Part shown: one piece after another, positions 52,690 through 62,792 of the stretch
Layout: every line of letters begins with the position of its first letter
Position numbering within the stretch: the stretch's first letter is position 1
Origin: Verrucomicrobiota bacterium
Lineage (GTDB): Bacteria; Verrucomicrobiota; Verrucomicrobiia; Opitutales; Opitutaceae
DNA: 64,000 nt
Assembly (NCBI GenBank): GCA_030601755.1
Contig: JAUWBF010000007.1
Coordinates: 1-64,000 of the forward strand
Reading direction: 5' to 3'
Made by a program: the position numbers and the translations under genes
The notes under the pieces: model-generated
Seen by the model: only the letters and a program-made list of their open reading frames with translations
The model's database searches: none
Told to the model about the DNA's origin: nothing

Positions 52690-53004
52690 ATGCCACATAC
52701 CAAGCCAGCCTACACCGATGAGTTCAAACGCGAGGTGCTCGCCCATATGGCGAGCGCCGGCCAGTCGCTCAATCAAACCGCCACCCATTTCGGGGTGTCG
52801 ACCAACAGCCTGAGGGAGTGGAGATGACGTGCGGGGGCGCCGCTCGGGGCGCTCCCGCACGTCGTCTCCACTGAGAGCCCGGAGGCCGAGCTGCGCCGGC
52901 TGCGCAAGGAGAACCGCGAACTGCAGGCGCGTTGTGAGATACTAAAAAAACGGTGGGTATCTTCAGCAGCCCGTCGTCGAGCGATATGGGGCGATCCGGC
53001 AAAT
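52690..53004 (+). pseudogene. IS3 orfA with in-frame stop
   Basis: The reading frame starts MPHTKPAYTDEFKREVLAHM and has the helix-turn-helix region QSLNQTATHFGVSTNSLREW. A TGA at 52825-52827 interrupts it; the same frame then continues AGAPLGALPHVVSTESPEAE and the leucine-zipper region LRRLRKENRELQARCEILKK. An A7 run at 52944-52950 is the place where a -1 shift restores the usual KKTVGIF ending, either as programmed frameshifting or as a lost base. The stop makes a functional OrfA unlikely. Confidence 0.8.
52817..52872. repeat. 25-bp hairpin inside the IS3 orfA
   Basis: Bases 52817-52841 pair with 52848-52872 around a 6-base loop over 25 positions; only two pairs are G-T, the rest are Watson-Crick. 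The stem begins AGTGGAGATGACGTGCGGG and contains the in-frame TGA that breaks orfA. Such a long, nearly perfect stem within a coding region is unusual. Confidence 0.85.
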
Positions 53005-53866
53005 GAAGACGAACCATCCCATCACGCTATTATGCGATACGTTGGGGGTCTCCCGCAGCGGCTACCATGCGTGGGCGTCGGGCGACAACCAACGTCGAGC
53101 CCGTGCCGACGATGCGCTCCGCCCAAAGTTGCGCGCGGTCTTCGAGGCCACGCGCCAAAGCTACGGCTACCCGCGTATGACCATGGAGCTGCGGGCCCAC
53201 GGCGAGCAGGTCGGAAAAGCGCGGGTCGCCCGGCTGATGCGCGAGGAAGGCCTGCAAGTCCGCCAACGCGGCAGGTTTCGCCCGCGCACGACCGACTCCA
53301 ACCACAACGGCCCGATCGCGCCCAATCGGCTCGCCCAAGCCGGGCCGATCACCGCTTGCGACCAGGTGTGGCAGACCGACATCACCTATCTGCCCACTCG
53401 TGCCGGCTGGCTCTACCTGGCCGTGGTGATCGACGCCCACAGCAAGCGCGTGCTCGGCTGGGCTTTCTCGCCCTCGCTGGAAACCGGGTTTGTGATCGTG
53501 GCGCTCCTGATGGCCATCCGGCGTCGCGGCGGCCGATGCGCCCCAGGGCTTTTGTTGCACTCCGACCGCGGCGTCCAATACGCCAGCGAACGCTTCCGCG
53601 CCCAACTCGCCGCCCACCGCATCACCGCCTCCATGAGCCGTCGTGGCAACTGCTACGACAACGCCCGCGCCGAGGCCTTCTTCTCCACCCTCAAAATCGA
53701 ACTCGTTTACCGGCGGCGGCGGGGCGGAGATGGGCAGACGCCGAGTGCGGATCAAGGGAGGAGTGACGGAGCGCGGGCTGGAACCGCGGCTTCGTGGAGA
53801 CGGAAACAAGAAAGGCGCTCCCGAAACGGAAGCGCCTCTCCAGATTTACACCAAGCAAACCTATGA
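53003..53866 (+). pseudogene. IS3 orfB transposase, C-terminus replaced
   Basis: The DDE transposase of an IS3 element has an N-terminal HTH_21-like region (VSRSGYHAWASGDNQRRARA), then the rve integrase core. All three acidic residues are present: Asp in QTDITYLP, Asp in LLHSDRGVQYAS and Glu in NARAEAFFSTLKIE. After KIELVYRR the usual end (the region with NRQRLHSALGY) is missing and unrelated Arg/Gly-rich sequence follows to the stop. The gene is therefore truncated, and the last 50 residues are not transposase. Confidence 0.88.
53801..53837 (-). terminator. Terminator hairpin downstream of kamA
   Basis: On the minus strand AGGCGCTTCCG pairs with CGGGAGCGCCT across a TTT loop with one mismatch, followed by TTCTTGTTTCC. 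It faces the kamA transcript, 240 bases after the kamA stop, and lies beside the truncated IS3 end. The plus-strand reading has no T-run. Confidence 0.6.
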
Positions 53867-54074
53867 AATTACCGTAACCAGCGGTAACAAACTACACGGA
53901 GATAGACGCGGGTTTGCCGAAAGCATTCAAAATTCGCGGAAGTTTTTTTGGGGCGTTCGCCACGACCGGAAACGTTCCGTCCGCAAAACAGCCCGGTCCG
54001 CAAGACGGTGGGAGCAAAAGCTACGAGCGCAGGCGCGAACTGCGTGACCACACCCGGTTCGATTCACCGGCGAC

Positions 54075-55271
54075 TTAGCCGTGGAGGGCGGGCGACAGAC
54101 CGGCCACCGGCTCGTTCGCGGCGGCGGCCGGCAGCGGCGTGGCGGTGAGCGGGTAGCGGTGGAGCTTGCCCTCGTAGTTGCGCAGGACGACCTCGGTGTC
54201 GGTGAGGCTTTCGACGTAGTCGGGGTTGATGGGGACCTTGCCGCCGCCGCCCGGAGCATCGATGACGTATTGGGGCACGGCGTAGCCGGTGGTGTGACCG
54301 CGCAGGGACTGGATGATCTCCATGCCGCGGCGCACATCGACCTTGAAGTGCGAACCGCCGGTGATGAGGTCCATCTGGTAGAGGTAGTAGGGCCGCACGC
54401 GCATGCGCAGGAGTCGGTGCACGAGGGCCTGCATGACGTCGGGGTCATCGTTGACGCCCTTGAGCAGCACGCTCTGGTTGCCGAGGGGCACACCCGCGAA
54501 GGACAGGCGCTCGCAGGCGGCCTTGAGCTCGGCGGTGGCCTCGCGCGGATGGTTCACATGGATGCTCATCCAGATGGGGCCGTGTTTTTTGAAGATTTCG
54601 CACAGCTCCGGGGTGATGCGCTGCGGCAAGAAGACCGGGATGCGCGAACCGATGCGGATGAACTCCACGTGCGGGATGGCCCGCAGGCGGCCGAGGAGAT
54701 GGTCGAGCTTGCGGTCGGAAAGCAGCAGCGGGTCGCCACCGGAGAGCAGCACGTCGCGCACCTCCGGATGGGCCTCGATGTAGCGCAGGCCCTGCTCGTA
54801 TTCTGGGTGGAAGTTGTAGTCCTGGGCGTTGGAAACGAGGCGGCTACGCGTGCAATAGCGGCAATACGAAGCGCAACGGTCCGTGACCAGAAACAGCACG
54901 CGGTCCGGGTAGCGATGCACGAGGCCGGGGACCGGGGAGTGTTCGTCCTCGCCCAGCGAATCGAGCATTTCCTCGGCGTGCAGCACGGATTCGCCCTGCC
55001 GCGGGATCATTTGCAGGCGAATCGGGCAGTTGGGATCGTCGCGGTCGATCAGATTGAAAAAGTAAGGCGTGATCGCCATGGCCAGCTTTTGGCCCGCGAA
55101 CAGCACACCTGCGCGCTCGTCGGGCGTGAGCGTCATAAACCGTTCGAGGTCTTCGAGCTTCGTGAGGCGGTTCTTGAGCTGCCAAGTCCAGTCCCGCCAG
55201 TCGGAGGCCGGCACGTGTTCCCACAAACCCTGACCTTCAAACCAAGCGGAACGATCTTCGGAGTAAGCCAT
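54075..55271 (-). CDS. Lysine 2,3-aminomutase family radical SAM protein
   Basis: The 398-residue protein from the ATG at 55271 (MAYSEDRSAWFEGQGLWEHV) belongs to the KamA/YodO group. The radical-SAM cluster motif is CASYCRYCTR (about 133-140). The conserved DVLLSGGDPLLLSDRKLDHL and QMDLITGGSHFKVDV segments point to PLP-dependent lysine 2,3-aminomutase rather than EpmB, which is shorter. It would make beta-lysine, often for osmoprotection with AblB or for lysine fermentation, but no ablB lies next to it. It is divergent from carA. Confidence 0.92.
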   Translation of the reverse strand: MAYSEDRSAWFEGQGLWEHVPASDWRDWTWQLKNRLTKLEDLERFMTLTPDERAGVLFAGQKLAMAITPYFFNLIDRDDPNCPIRLQMIPRQGESVLHAEEMLDSLGEDEHSPVPGLVHRYPDRVLFLVTDRCASYCRYCTRSRLVSNAQDYNFHPEYEQGLRYIEAHPEVRDVLLSGGDPLLLSDRKLDHLLGRLRAIPHVEFIRIGSRIPVFLPQRITPELCEIFKKHGPIWMSIHVNHPREATAELKAACERLSFAGVPLGNQSVLLKGVNDDPDVMQALVHRLLRMRVRPYYLYQMDLITGGSHFKVDVRRGMEIIQSLRGHTTGYAVPQYVIDAPGGGGKVPINPDYVESLTDTEVVLRNYEGKLHRYPLTATPLPAAAANEPVAGLSPALHG

Positions 55272-55453
55272 GAGCGGTAAAAGTCGCAGGCTAGGTCGCC
55301 CCCCGCCCCTGTCAAACGCCCCCGCCAAAACACAGCTCGGTCACCGCAATGTAACCATAGGGGGCGTTTTGCCCGACAGGGTGTCGGTCGCGGGTTAAGT
55401 TTAGGTGAAGGCGGGCGGCAATTGCGGACGGGGCAGAAATACCACTTGGCAGG

Positions 55454-55471
55454 AGCGCCCGGGGCGCTTTT
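55454..55471 (+). promoter_or_regulatory. Hairpin plus T-run in the carA leader
   Basis: AGCGCC-CGG-GGCGCT followed by TTTTC has the form of a small intrinsic terminator and ends 12 bases before the carA ATG. In this divergent region it can only act on carA transcription or translation, so it may be an attenuator. The short T-run and the absence of a clear alternative fold leave this uncertain. No Shine-Dalgarno is seen at the carA start. Confidence 0.4.
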
Positions 55472-55483
55472 CGTTCTCCTTTA

Positions 55484-56656
55484 ATGTCCTCGCCCAAGCC
55501 TGCAGTCCTCGCCCTTGAAGATGGTTCCGTCTACCGCGGTCTCGCGTTCGGCGCCGACGCCACCATCGCCGGCGAATGCGTCTTCAACACCTCCATGACC
55601 GGCTATCAGGAGATCCTCAGCGATCCCTCCTACTTCGGCCAGATCGTGACCATGACCGCGCCGCAGATCGGCAACTACGGCATCACCGCCGAGGACAACG
55701 AGGCCCTCCGCCCCATGGCGTCCGGCTTCGTCGTGCGCGAACTCTCCCCCATCGTCAGCAACTGGCGCTCCACCGTTTCCCTGCACGACTACCTCGCCAA
55801 GCACGGCATCCCCGGCATCAGCGAGGTCGACACCCGCGCCATCACCAAGAAGCTCCGCGTCGACGGCGCCATGAAGTGCTGTCTCTCGACCCTCGGCCTC
55901 TCCGACGCCGAGGCCATCGCCCAGGCCAAGGGCTGGCGCGACATGGCCGGCAGCGACTACGTGCAGGACGTCTCCTGCAAGGAGCCCTACATCTGGAGCG
56001 CCGAGGACCCCGCCAACTACAACGGCATCTACCAGCCCGTCGGCACCACCCTCGGCAACCTCCCCCCCGTGCCCCGCCGCTTCCGCGTGGCCGCCTTCGA
56101 CTTCGGCGCCAAGCACACCATCTTCCGCAAGCTCATCCGCCACGGCTTCGACGTGCAGGTGTTCCCCTCCAACGCCACCGCCGAGCAAATCAAAGAGCAC
56201 GCCCCCGACGGCGTCTTCCTCTCCAACGGCCCCGGCGACCCCGCCGCGCTCGCCTACGTGCACAAGACCGTCACCGGCCTCGTCAACGACTTCCCGATCT
56301 TCGGCATCTGCCTCGGCCACCAGATGCTCACCCACGCCCTCGGCGGCACCACCTACAAGCTCAAGTTCGGCCACCGCGGCGGCAACCAGCCGGTCAAAAA
56401 CCTCGAGACCGGTCGCGTCTCCATCACCGCGCAGAACCACGGCTTCGCCACCGACCCCAAGTCCATCGAAAAAGGCGGCGGCATCGTCACCGAGATCAAC
56501 CTCAACGACAACACCGTCGAGGGCCTGCGCCACAAGTCGCTGCCGATCTTCTCGGTGCAATACCACCCCGAGGCCGCCCCCGGTCCCAACGACGCCGACC
56601 CGCTCTTCAACGACTTCTACCGGCTCGTCGAGCAGCGCAAGGCCGGCAAGATCTGA
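55484..56656 (+). CDS. carA: Carbamoyl-phosphate synthase small subunit
   Basis: CarA hydrolyses glutamine and passes ammonia to CarB for carbamoyl phosphate, the entry to pyrimidine and arginine synthesis. The 390-residue protein has the N-terminal CPSase domain (LALEDGSVYRGLAFGADATI, FNTSMTGYQEILSDPSY) and a class I glutaminase domain with the catalytic triad: Cys in FGICLGHQ, and His and Glu in YHPEAAPGP. Length and both domains are normal. carB is not adjacent; a terminator follows instead. Confidence 0.97.
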   Translation: MSSPKPAVLALEDGSVYRGLAFGADATIAGECVFNTSMTGYQEILSDPSYFGQIVTMTAPQIGNYGITAEDNEALRPMASGFVVRELSPIVSNWRSTVSLHDYLAKHGIPGISEVDTRAITKKLRVDGAMKCCLSTLGLSDAEAIAQAKGWRDMAGSDYVQDVSCKEPYIWSAEDPANYNGIYQPVGTTLGNLPPVPRRFRVAAFDFGAKHTIFRKLIRHGFDVQVFPSNATAEQIKEHAPDGVFLSNGPGDPAALAYVHKTVTGLVNDFPIFGICLGHQMLTHALGGTTYKLKFGHRGGNQPVKNLETGRVSITAQNHGFATDPKSIEKGGGIVTEINLNDNTVEGLRHKSLPIFSVQYHPEAAPGPNDADPLFNDFYRLVEQRKAGKI

Positions 56657-56704
56657 CCCGCAGCACGGGCATTTTTGCCTGTGTTCGCCCTCTCCCTCTC
56701 ACCC

Positions 56705-56733
56705 AAGCCGCCCTCACGCAGGGCGGCTTTTTT
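56705..56733 (+). terminator. Rho-independent terminator after carA
   Basis: AAGCCGCCCT and AGGGCGGCTT form a 10-bp stem around CACGC, followed by TTTTA. This is a textbook terminator 48 bases after the carA stop, showing that carA is not co-transcribed with the kinase gene downstream. Confidence 0.92.
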
Positions 56734-56838
56734 ACGGACGGCTCCCCGCAGCAGAAATGGGGTATATTCCCCCGCAGCCGCCGGTTGCGACATTGCGCGA
56801 TCAGGTCAAAGTGATCGTGCGCCCCATCGCGCGATCCG

Positions 56839-59114
<2,276 letters not shown>

Positions 59115-59115
<1 letters not shown>

Positions 59116-59525
59116 TGAACGACACCCCGCCGCCGATGCAACCGCCCGCGCTGTCCGCGGCGCCGCGCAGACCCGACACGCTCTGGCCCACGCTCTGCCA
59201 TGTCTGCGGGCTCGCCGGCGGCGTCGTGCCGTTGGGCAACATCATCGGCCCGATCATCATTTGGCAGGTGAAGAAGGACGAGCTGCCCGAGGTCGTCGCC
59301 CACGCCAAGGAGGTGCTCAACTTTCAGATCACGATCATCATCGCCCTGCTCGCCTGCGTGCCGCTGTTTTTCCTCGGGGCGCTGTTGGTTTTCCCGTTTT
59401 TGCTGATCGTGCCGCTCATCGCGGCCATCTCCATCGGCGCGCTGGTCTGCACCATCATCGGCATCGTCAAGGCCAGCGAGGGTAGGTTCTACACCTACCC
59501 CTGCACGATCCGGTTTTTCAAGTGA
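59115..59525 (+). CDS. DUF4870 (Tic20-like) small membrane protein
   Basis: The 136-residue protein has the DUF4870 pattern: a Pro-rich N-terminus, then LCHVCGLAGGVVPLGNIIGP and IIWQVKKDELPEVVAHAKEV, followed by two membrane helices. The function of the family is unknown. Its ATG overlaps the stop of the hybrid kinase (TGATG), so it may be an accessory of that sensor. Confidence 0.9.
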
Positions 59526-59571
59526 ACGCCCGAGCCACCGAGTTCCGATTGGCCCGGAGATTATACTCACG

Positions 59572-60552
59572 TCACTCGGCCTGTTCCAGCATTCCGGCGA
59601 TCATGCTGGCGAGCACCCGGTTGCCCTCCGGATTGGGATGGATCGAGTCCATGTAGCATGCATCACCCCAGCGTTGATCAAACGGGAACGGGTTGAGCAC
59701 GAGCCCGATGGACGCCATGGCCGAAGCCATGCGTTGGTAGTTTTCGACCACCTCCCCTTCGGCAAGCGCCTTGGCTTCACGCTTGTTCGGATACCAAAGA
59801 AATACGGTTTTCCCGCGAATGGCATCCGGCATCTTGGCCAACAACTCCAGCGATTCCCGATGAACAGGTGCCTCAAACTCGCGGCTGCTTGATGCAGATG
59901 CCTTGGCGCCTGGCCAAATGCGCCCCACGTAACGGGGAGCAACCTTATTAAACAAATACCAGCCCAACCAAACCGGCTTTGCCTTGGGATGCGTGTCGGG
60001 ATTTTTCCACTGAGTGCGTCCTCCTAGGTCGGCGCTGTTAAGTATCCAAACGATCCGCTTCACACCGTCCACGACCTCTGGGTTTCGCTCCAAATAAGTC
60101 AGCTCATTTACCGCCGCCCAAGACCCGGCGGAAGCGGCCCAGACCTGACCGCCGTCATATACACGCTCAAGGCAAGCGCCCAGCCGTTCCTCGGGCTGGA
60201 AGGTAATGCCACCTCCGAACACAATCGAATCACCCAGCAGCAACAGATCCCGCGTCGGATCACCGCGGAACGGCTGGTTACGCATCGAGCGTTCGTTAAA
60301 ATAAAACGGATACCGCTCGGCAAACATACCGGCGGTTCCTGGCTTCGGAATATACCCGATCAGCTCATCGGTTTCGTAGACGGGAAAGTTACCATAACCG
60401 CTTCGCCACAGCACCGCTTCCAGAGCCATCACGGGCAAACAGACCAGCGCCGCAAAATACACGGCGATCTTAAACCAATAACGCGGGGGGCGACGCAGCC
60501 TCGCAAACGCCCGAGAAAACGCGGCGGAAATCTTAGGCGTAAGACGTTTCAT
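59572..60552 (-). CDS. Membrane-anchored SGNH-hydrolase-like protein
   Basis: The protein has about 326 residues from the ATG at 60552 (or two more from 60558). It begins with a basic segment and one membrane helix (FKIAVYFAALVCLPVMALEA). The SGNH-type domain shows block I RDLLLLGDSIVFGGG (Ser) and block V DSIHPNPEGNRVLA (Asp, His). Such anchored SGNH proteins are found in surface polysaccharide acetylation and related loci. Base composition is visibly lower in G+C than in neighbouring genes, suggesting transfer. It is divergent from the HTH gene. Confidence 0.8.
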   Translation of the reverse strand: MKRLTPKISAAFSRAFARLRRPPRYWFKIAVYFAALVCLPVMALEAVLWRSGYGNFPVYETDELIGYIPKPGTAGMFAERYPFYFNERSMRNQPFRGDPTRDLLLLGDSIVFGGGITFQPEERLGACLERVYDGGQVWAASAGSWAAVNELTYLERNPEVVDGVKRIVWILNSADLGGRTQWKNPDTHPKAKPVWLGWYLFNKVAPRYVGRIWPGAKASASSSREFEAPVHRESLELLAKMPDAIRGKTVFLWYPNKREAKALAEGEVVENYQRMASAMASIGLVLNPFPFDQRWGDACYMDSIHPNPEGNRVLASMIAGMLEQAE

Positions 60553-60626
60553 ACCCACTCAACGGGACAATTACGATCAGCTCATGACGTAAAATGCCAC
60601 ACTCAATTACGCCATGATCGTGGCGC

Positions 60627-60926
60627 ATGAGCCTTATCCCATTGATCGCCGAACGATTGCGGAAACTGCGGTTACGTCATGGACTGACCCAAGAAGAGGC
60701 CGCCGAAACCATCGGAGTCAGCATGCGATTTTACCAAACGCTTGAGTCAGGGACCAAAAAACAGCTCTGGCTCGAAACCGTCGAGAAACTGGCCCGACCC
60801 TACGGACTGGAGGCTTGGCAGTTGCTCGCCCCCAAACTGCCTGAGGACACCGAACTCAGCCACACGGTTGCGGAAAGCTCCGTCCATTACCGATCACGAA
60901 AAGGTCCATACCGCAAAGGACGATAG
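60627..60926 (+). CDS. XRE-type helix-turn-helix regulator
   Basis: The 99-residue protein has an N-terminal Cro/CI-type HTH (IAERLRKLRLRHGLTQEEAA, then ETIGVSMRFYQTLESG) and a short tail of about 30 residues without a sensor domain. It is divergent from the SGNH gene, 74 bases away. The gap holds repeated ATTACG and CATGA/TCATG words that could be operator half-sites. Base composition is lower in G+C, like its neighbour. Confidence 0.85.
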   Translation: MSLIPLIAERLRKLRLRHGLTQEEAAETIGVSMRFYQTLESGTKKQLWLETVEKLARPYGLEAWQLLAPKLPEDTELSHTVAESSVHYRSRKGPYRKGR

Positions 60927-61242
60927 ATGGATTGCCGCAAAGAGGCGCAAAGAATCCGGCGCACGCCCATCCGCTCAGGGAACATTCACCGCAAGGCGCC
61001 TATAGGCGCTCACGGTAAAAGGCCTGCGACCGGACAAACCGCCCGACCACATCTTTGCGCCTCTTTGCGGCCCAAAAAAGTTCGTATCCCACGCACCTGT
61101 AGTGCTGCCGCTCGACGGCAGCCGCCGGCAGATGAGACACCCATCCCTGGTGGAGCGACTTGACCTCAAGGCGCTCGGTTCGCGGTGATCACCCGCCACC
61201 CAACGCGTTGGGGTCAACGCGTTCCACCTGCGTGCGGTGTGC
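60927..61242. other. 316-base intergenic region made of repeats
   Basis: No gene is visible. The first half is a mirrored repeat (60935-61070, listed separately). Beyond it are a GTAGTGCTGCCGCTCGACGG word with a nearby mirror CGACGGCAGCC, and a double CAACGCGTT word (61200-61222). The whole stretch lies at the 3' ends of the HTH gene and of the RNA methyltransferase gene. Confidence 0.65.
60935..61070. repeat. Mirrored repeat with CCGCAAAGAGGCGCAAAG arms
   Basis: CCGCAAAGAGGCGCAAAG (60935-60952) and CTTTGCGCCTCTTTGCGG (61053-61070) are a perfect 18-bp inverted repeat around a centre of 100 bases, the longest centre seen in the window. Each arm contains the word GCAAAG twice. The family recurs at 63635-63723 and as a single arm at 47748. 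Confidence 0.9.
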
Positions 61243-62709
61243 TCACCCCTTCACCAGCGTCACCACGCACTCGAGGTGGCGGGTCTGCGGGAAGAGATCA
61301 AAGGGCTGCACGTCGGTCAGCGCGTAGCCGGCCGCGGTGAAGTGGCGCAGGTCGCGCATCTGCGTCGCCGGGTCGCAGCTCACGTAAACCACCGCGCGCG
61401 GACCGTAGGCAAAGAGCTGGTTGAGGAACGACTCGTCGCAACCCTTGCGCGGCGGGTCGATCACGATGGCCGTGTCCGCGGCGGGGAACTCCAACCCGGC
61501 GAAGATCGCCGAGGCGTCACCCGCGAGGAAACGCGTGTTGCCGATACCGTTGAGCTCCGCGTTTTGCTTGGCGAACACGATGCTGCTCTCGCTGATCTCC
61601 ACGCCGGCCACCTGCTCGAAGGAGCGCGCGCAGCTCAGCGCGAACAGGCCGCTGCCGCAGTAGGCGTCGACCAGGAAACGCGCGCCGCTGGCCGCGGCCT
61701 TTTCGCGCACATAGCCGGTGAACGCCGGCAGGATGAACGGGTTGTTCTGGAAAAAATCGCGCGCGAGGAACCGCAGCTTCAGGTCGCCGACCGTCTCGGT
61801 GACGATCTCGTCGTAGTTGGTGGTCACGTGGCCCGACGCGTCGCGCAGCAGCACGGTGGCCGCGCGTTTGTAGGTGTGCCAGCGCGCGTGAATGTCGGCG
61901 CGCACCGCGGTCAGCCGGTCGTTGATCGCCTCGGTCGCGATCTCGCAGCGCGGCACGTCGACGAGGTCGAATCGCGTGCCCTGCCGCAGAAACCCGATGG
62001 GCCGCTCCGCCTGCGCCACCGCCGACTCCGACTTTGGCGTTTGTGATCTGGCGTTTGGGATTTCCGCACTTCGACGCGTCGCGTCGAAGTGCGGCGTGAT
62101 TTTCGAGCGATAGCCGTATTCGCGCGGCGAACCGATGACGGGATTCACCGCATGCTCCAGGCCGGCCATGTGGCGAAGCAGCTCCTCGACCTGACGGCGC
62201 TTCCAAGCGAGCTGCCCGGCGTAGTTGAAGTGTTGATACTGGCAGCCGCCGCAGCGGCCGAAGAGCGGGCACTTCGGATCGGCGCGCTCGGGCGACGGCG
62301 TGAGCACCTCGATCAGATCGGCCTCGGAAAAGTTCTTCTGGTTGCGAAACACCCGCGCCCGCACCCGTTCGCCCGGCAGGCAAAACGGCACCATGACCAC
62401 CCAGCCGCCCGCCCGCGCCTTGCCGCCGTCCGCAGCACCGTCGGCGTCACGGCCGGCCTGCGCGCCCTCCGAATCACCGGCGTCGCCGCCGGCGGATTTG
62501 TCACTTATTAAGTGACAATGGCTCGGGTCCGACGGGGCGGACGCGTGGGACGAGGCGGCGGTAACGGGCGGTTTGTCACTTATTAAGTTACATTCCGCCG
62601 GGAGGGGCACGCGGCCGAGGCCCAGGCCGAGGTTGGTGAGCGTGGTGATTTCCAGCTCGATCTCGGCGTGGTAGGGGAAGGGATGGTCGTTGAATTTCTT
62701 TTTGCCCAC
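61243..62709 (-). CDS. 23S rRNA/tRNA m5U methyltransferase (RlmD/TrmA family) with inserted TRAM domain
   Basis: The protein has an N-terminal TRAM domain, a [4Fe-4S] cluster motif (CPLFGRCGGCQ), the SAM site (FLVDAYCGSGLFALSCA) and the catalytic Cys (VSCDPATQMRDL). It methylates uridine at C5 in RNA. No in-frame ATG precedes the TRAM domain; GTG at 62709 is preferred, TTG at 62784 possible. The TRAM domain is split: after GLGLGRVPLPAE come about 63 low-complexity residues holding two palindromes (each read as LISDK), then VVMVPFCLPGERVRARV resumes. The gene is divergent from the SpoU-type gene. Confidence 0.9.
   Translation of the reverse strand: MGKKKFNDHPFPYHAEIELEITTLTNLGLGLGRVPLPAECNLISDKPPVTAASSHASAPSDPSHCHLISDKSAGGDAGDSEGAQAGRDADGAADGGKARAGGWVVMVPFCLPGERVRARVFRNQKNFSEADLIEVLTPSPERADPKCPLFGRCGGCQYQHFNYAGQLAWKRRQVEELLRHMAGLEHAVNPVIGSPREYGYRSKITPHFDATRRSAEIPNARSQTPKSESAVAQAERPIGFLRQGTRFDLVDVPRCEIATEAINDRLTAVRADIHARWHTYKRAATVLLRDASGHVTTNYDEIVTETVGDLKLRFLARDFFQNNPFILPAFTGYVREKAAASGARFLVDAYCGSGLFALSCARSFEQVAGVEISESSIVFAKQNAELNGIGNTRFLAGDASAIFAGLEFPAADTAIVIDPPRKGCDESFLNQLFAYGPRAVVYVSCDPATQMRDLRHFTAAGYALTDVQPFDLFPQTRHLECVVTLVKG
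62497..62594. repeat. Composite palindrome pair inside the RNA methyltransferase gene
   Basis: One copy (about 62498-62518) is perfect over 21 bases (TTGTCACTTA-T-TAAGTGACAA). The other (62572-62594) has an altered outer half ending GTTACATT. They are about 53 bases apart. This is the composite seen at 29214-29302 in the opposite orientation, with the change in the same outer position. Both copies are read in the same frame and give NLISDK and HLISDK. Confidence 0.9.
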
Positions 62710-62773
62710 GAAAGACACGAAACACACAAAAAGCCCCGAACGAAGCTGTTTTCTTTCGTGTTTTTTCGTGTGT
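62707..62773. repeat. Mirrored repeat with CACGAAA / TTTCGTG arms
   Basis: CACGAAAGACACGAAACACA on the left is mirrored by CTTTCGTGTTTTTTCGTGTG on the right around about 20 bases. Each arm repeats the word CACGAAA/TTCGTG. Unlike the others it lies between two divergent genes, so both promoters must lie in or beside it. Confidence 0.75.
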
Positions 62774-62792
62774 TGATCGGGCAATAACCACC

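Larger units (their letters stand above)
52630..53716 (+). mobile_element. Decayed IS3-family element, right end missing
   Basis: The left end reads TGAGGTTACCCCCGTTTGAT at 52630, the TG-starting, C-rich form of IS3-group terminal repeats. An orfA with an internal stop and an orfB follow in the normal order. Homology in orfB stops after KIELVYRR near 53716, and no matching right terminal repeat is found downstream, so the element is truncated and immobile. It sits about 45 bases before the 5' end of the TPP riboswitch, on the side where the receptor's promoter should be. Confidence 0.85.

Noticed and set aside
52817-52872. 25-bp hairpin as a terminator
   Set aside because: No T-run follows, and it lies within the reading frame of the IS3 orfA.
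53643-54047. 134-codon open frame overlapping the end of the IS3 orfB
   Set aside because: It is another frame of orfB continuing into non-coding DNA, with low-complexity Arg-rich sequence and no ribosome site.
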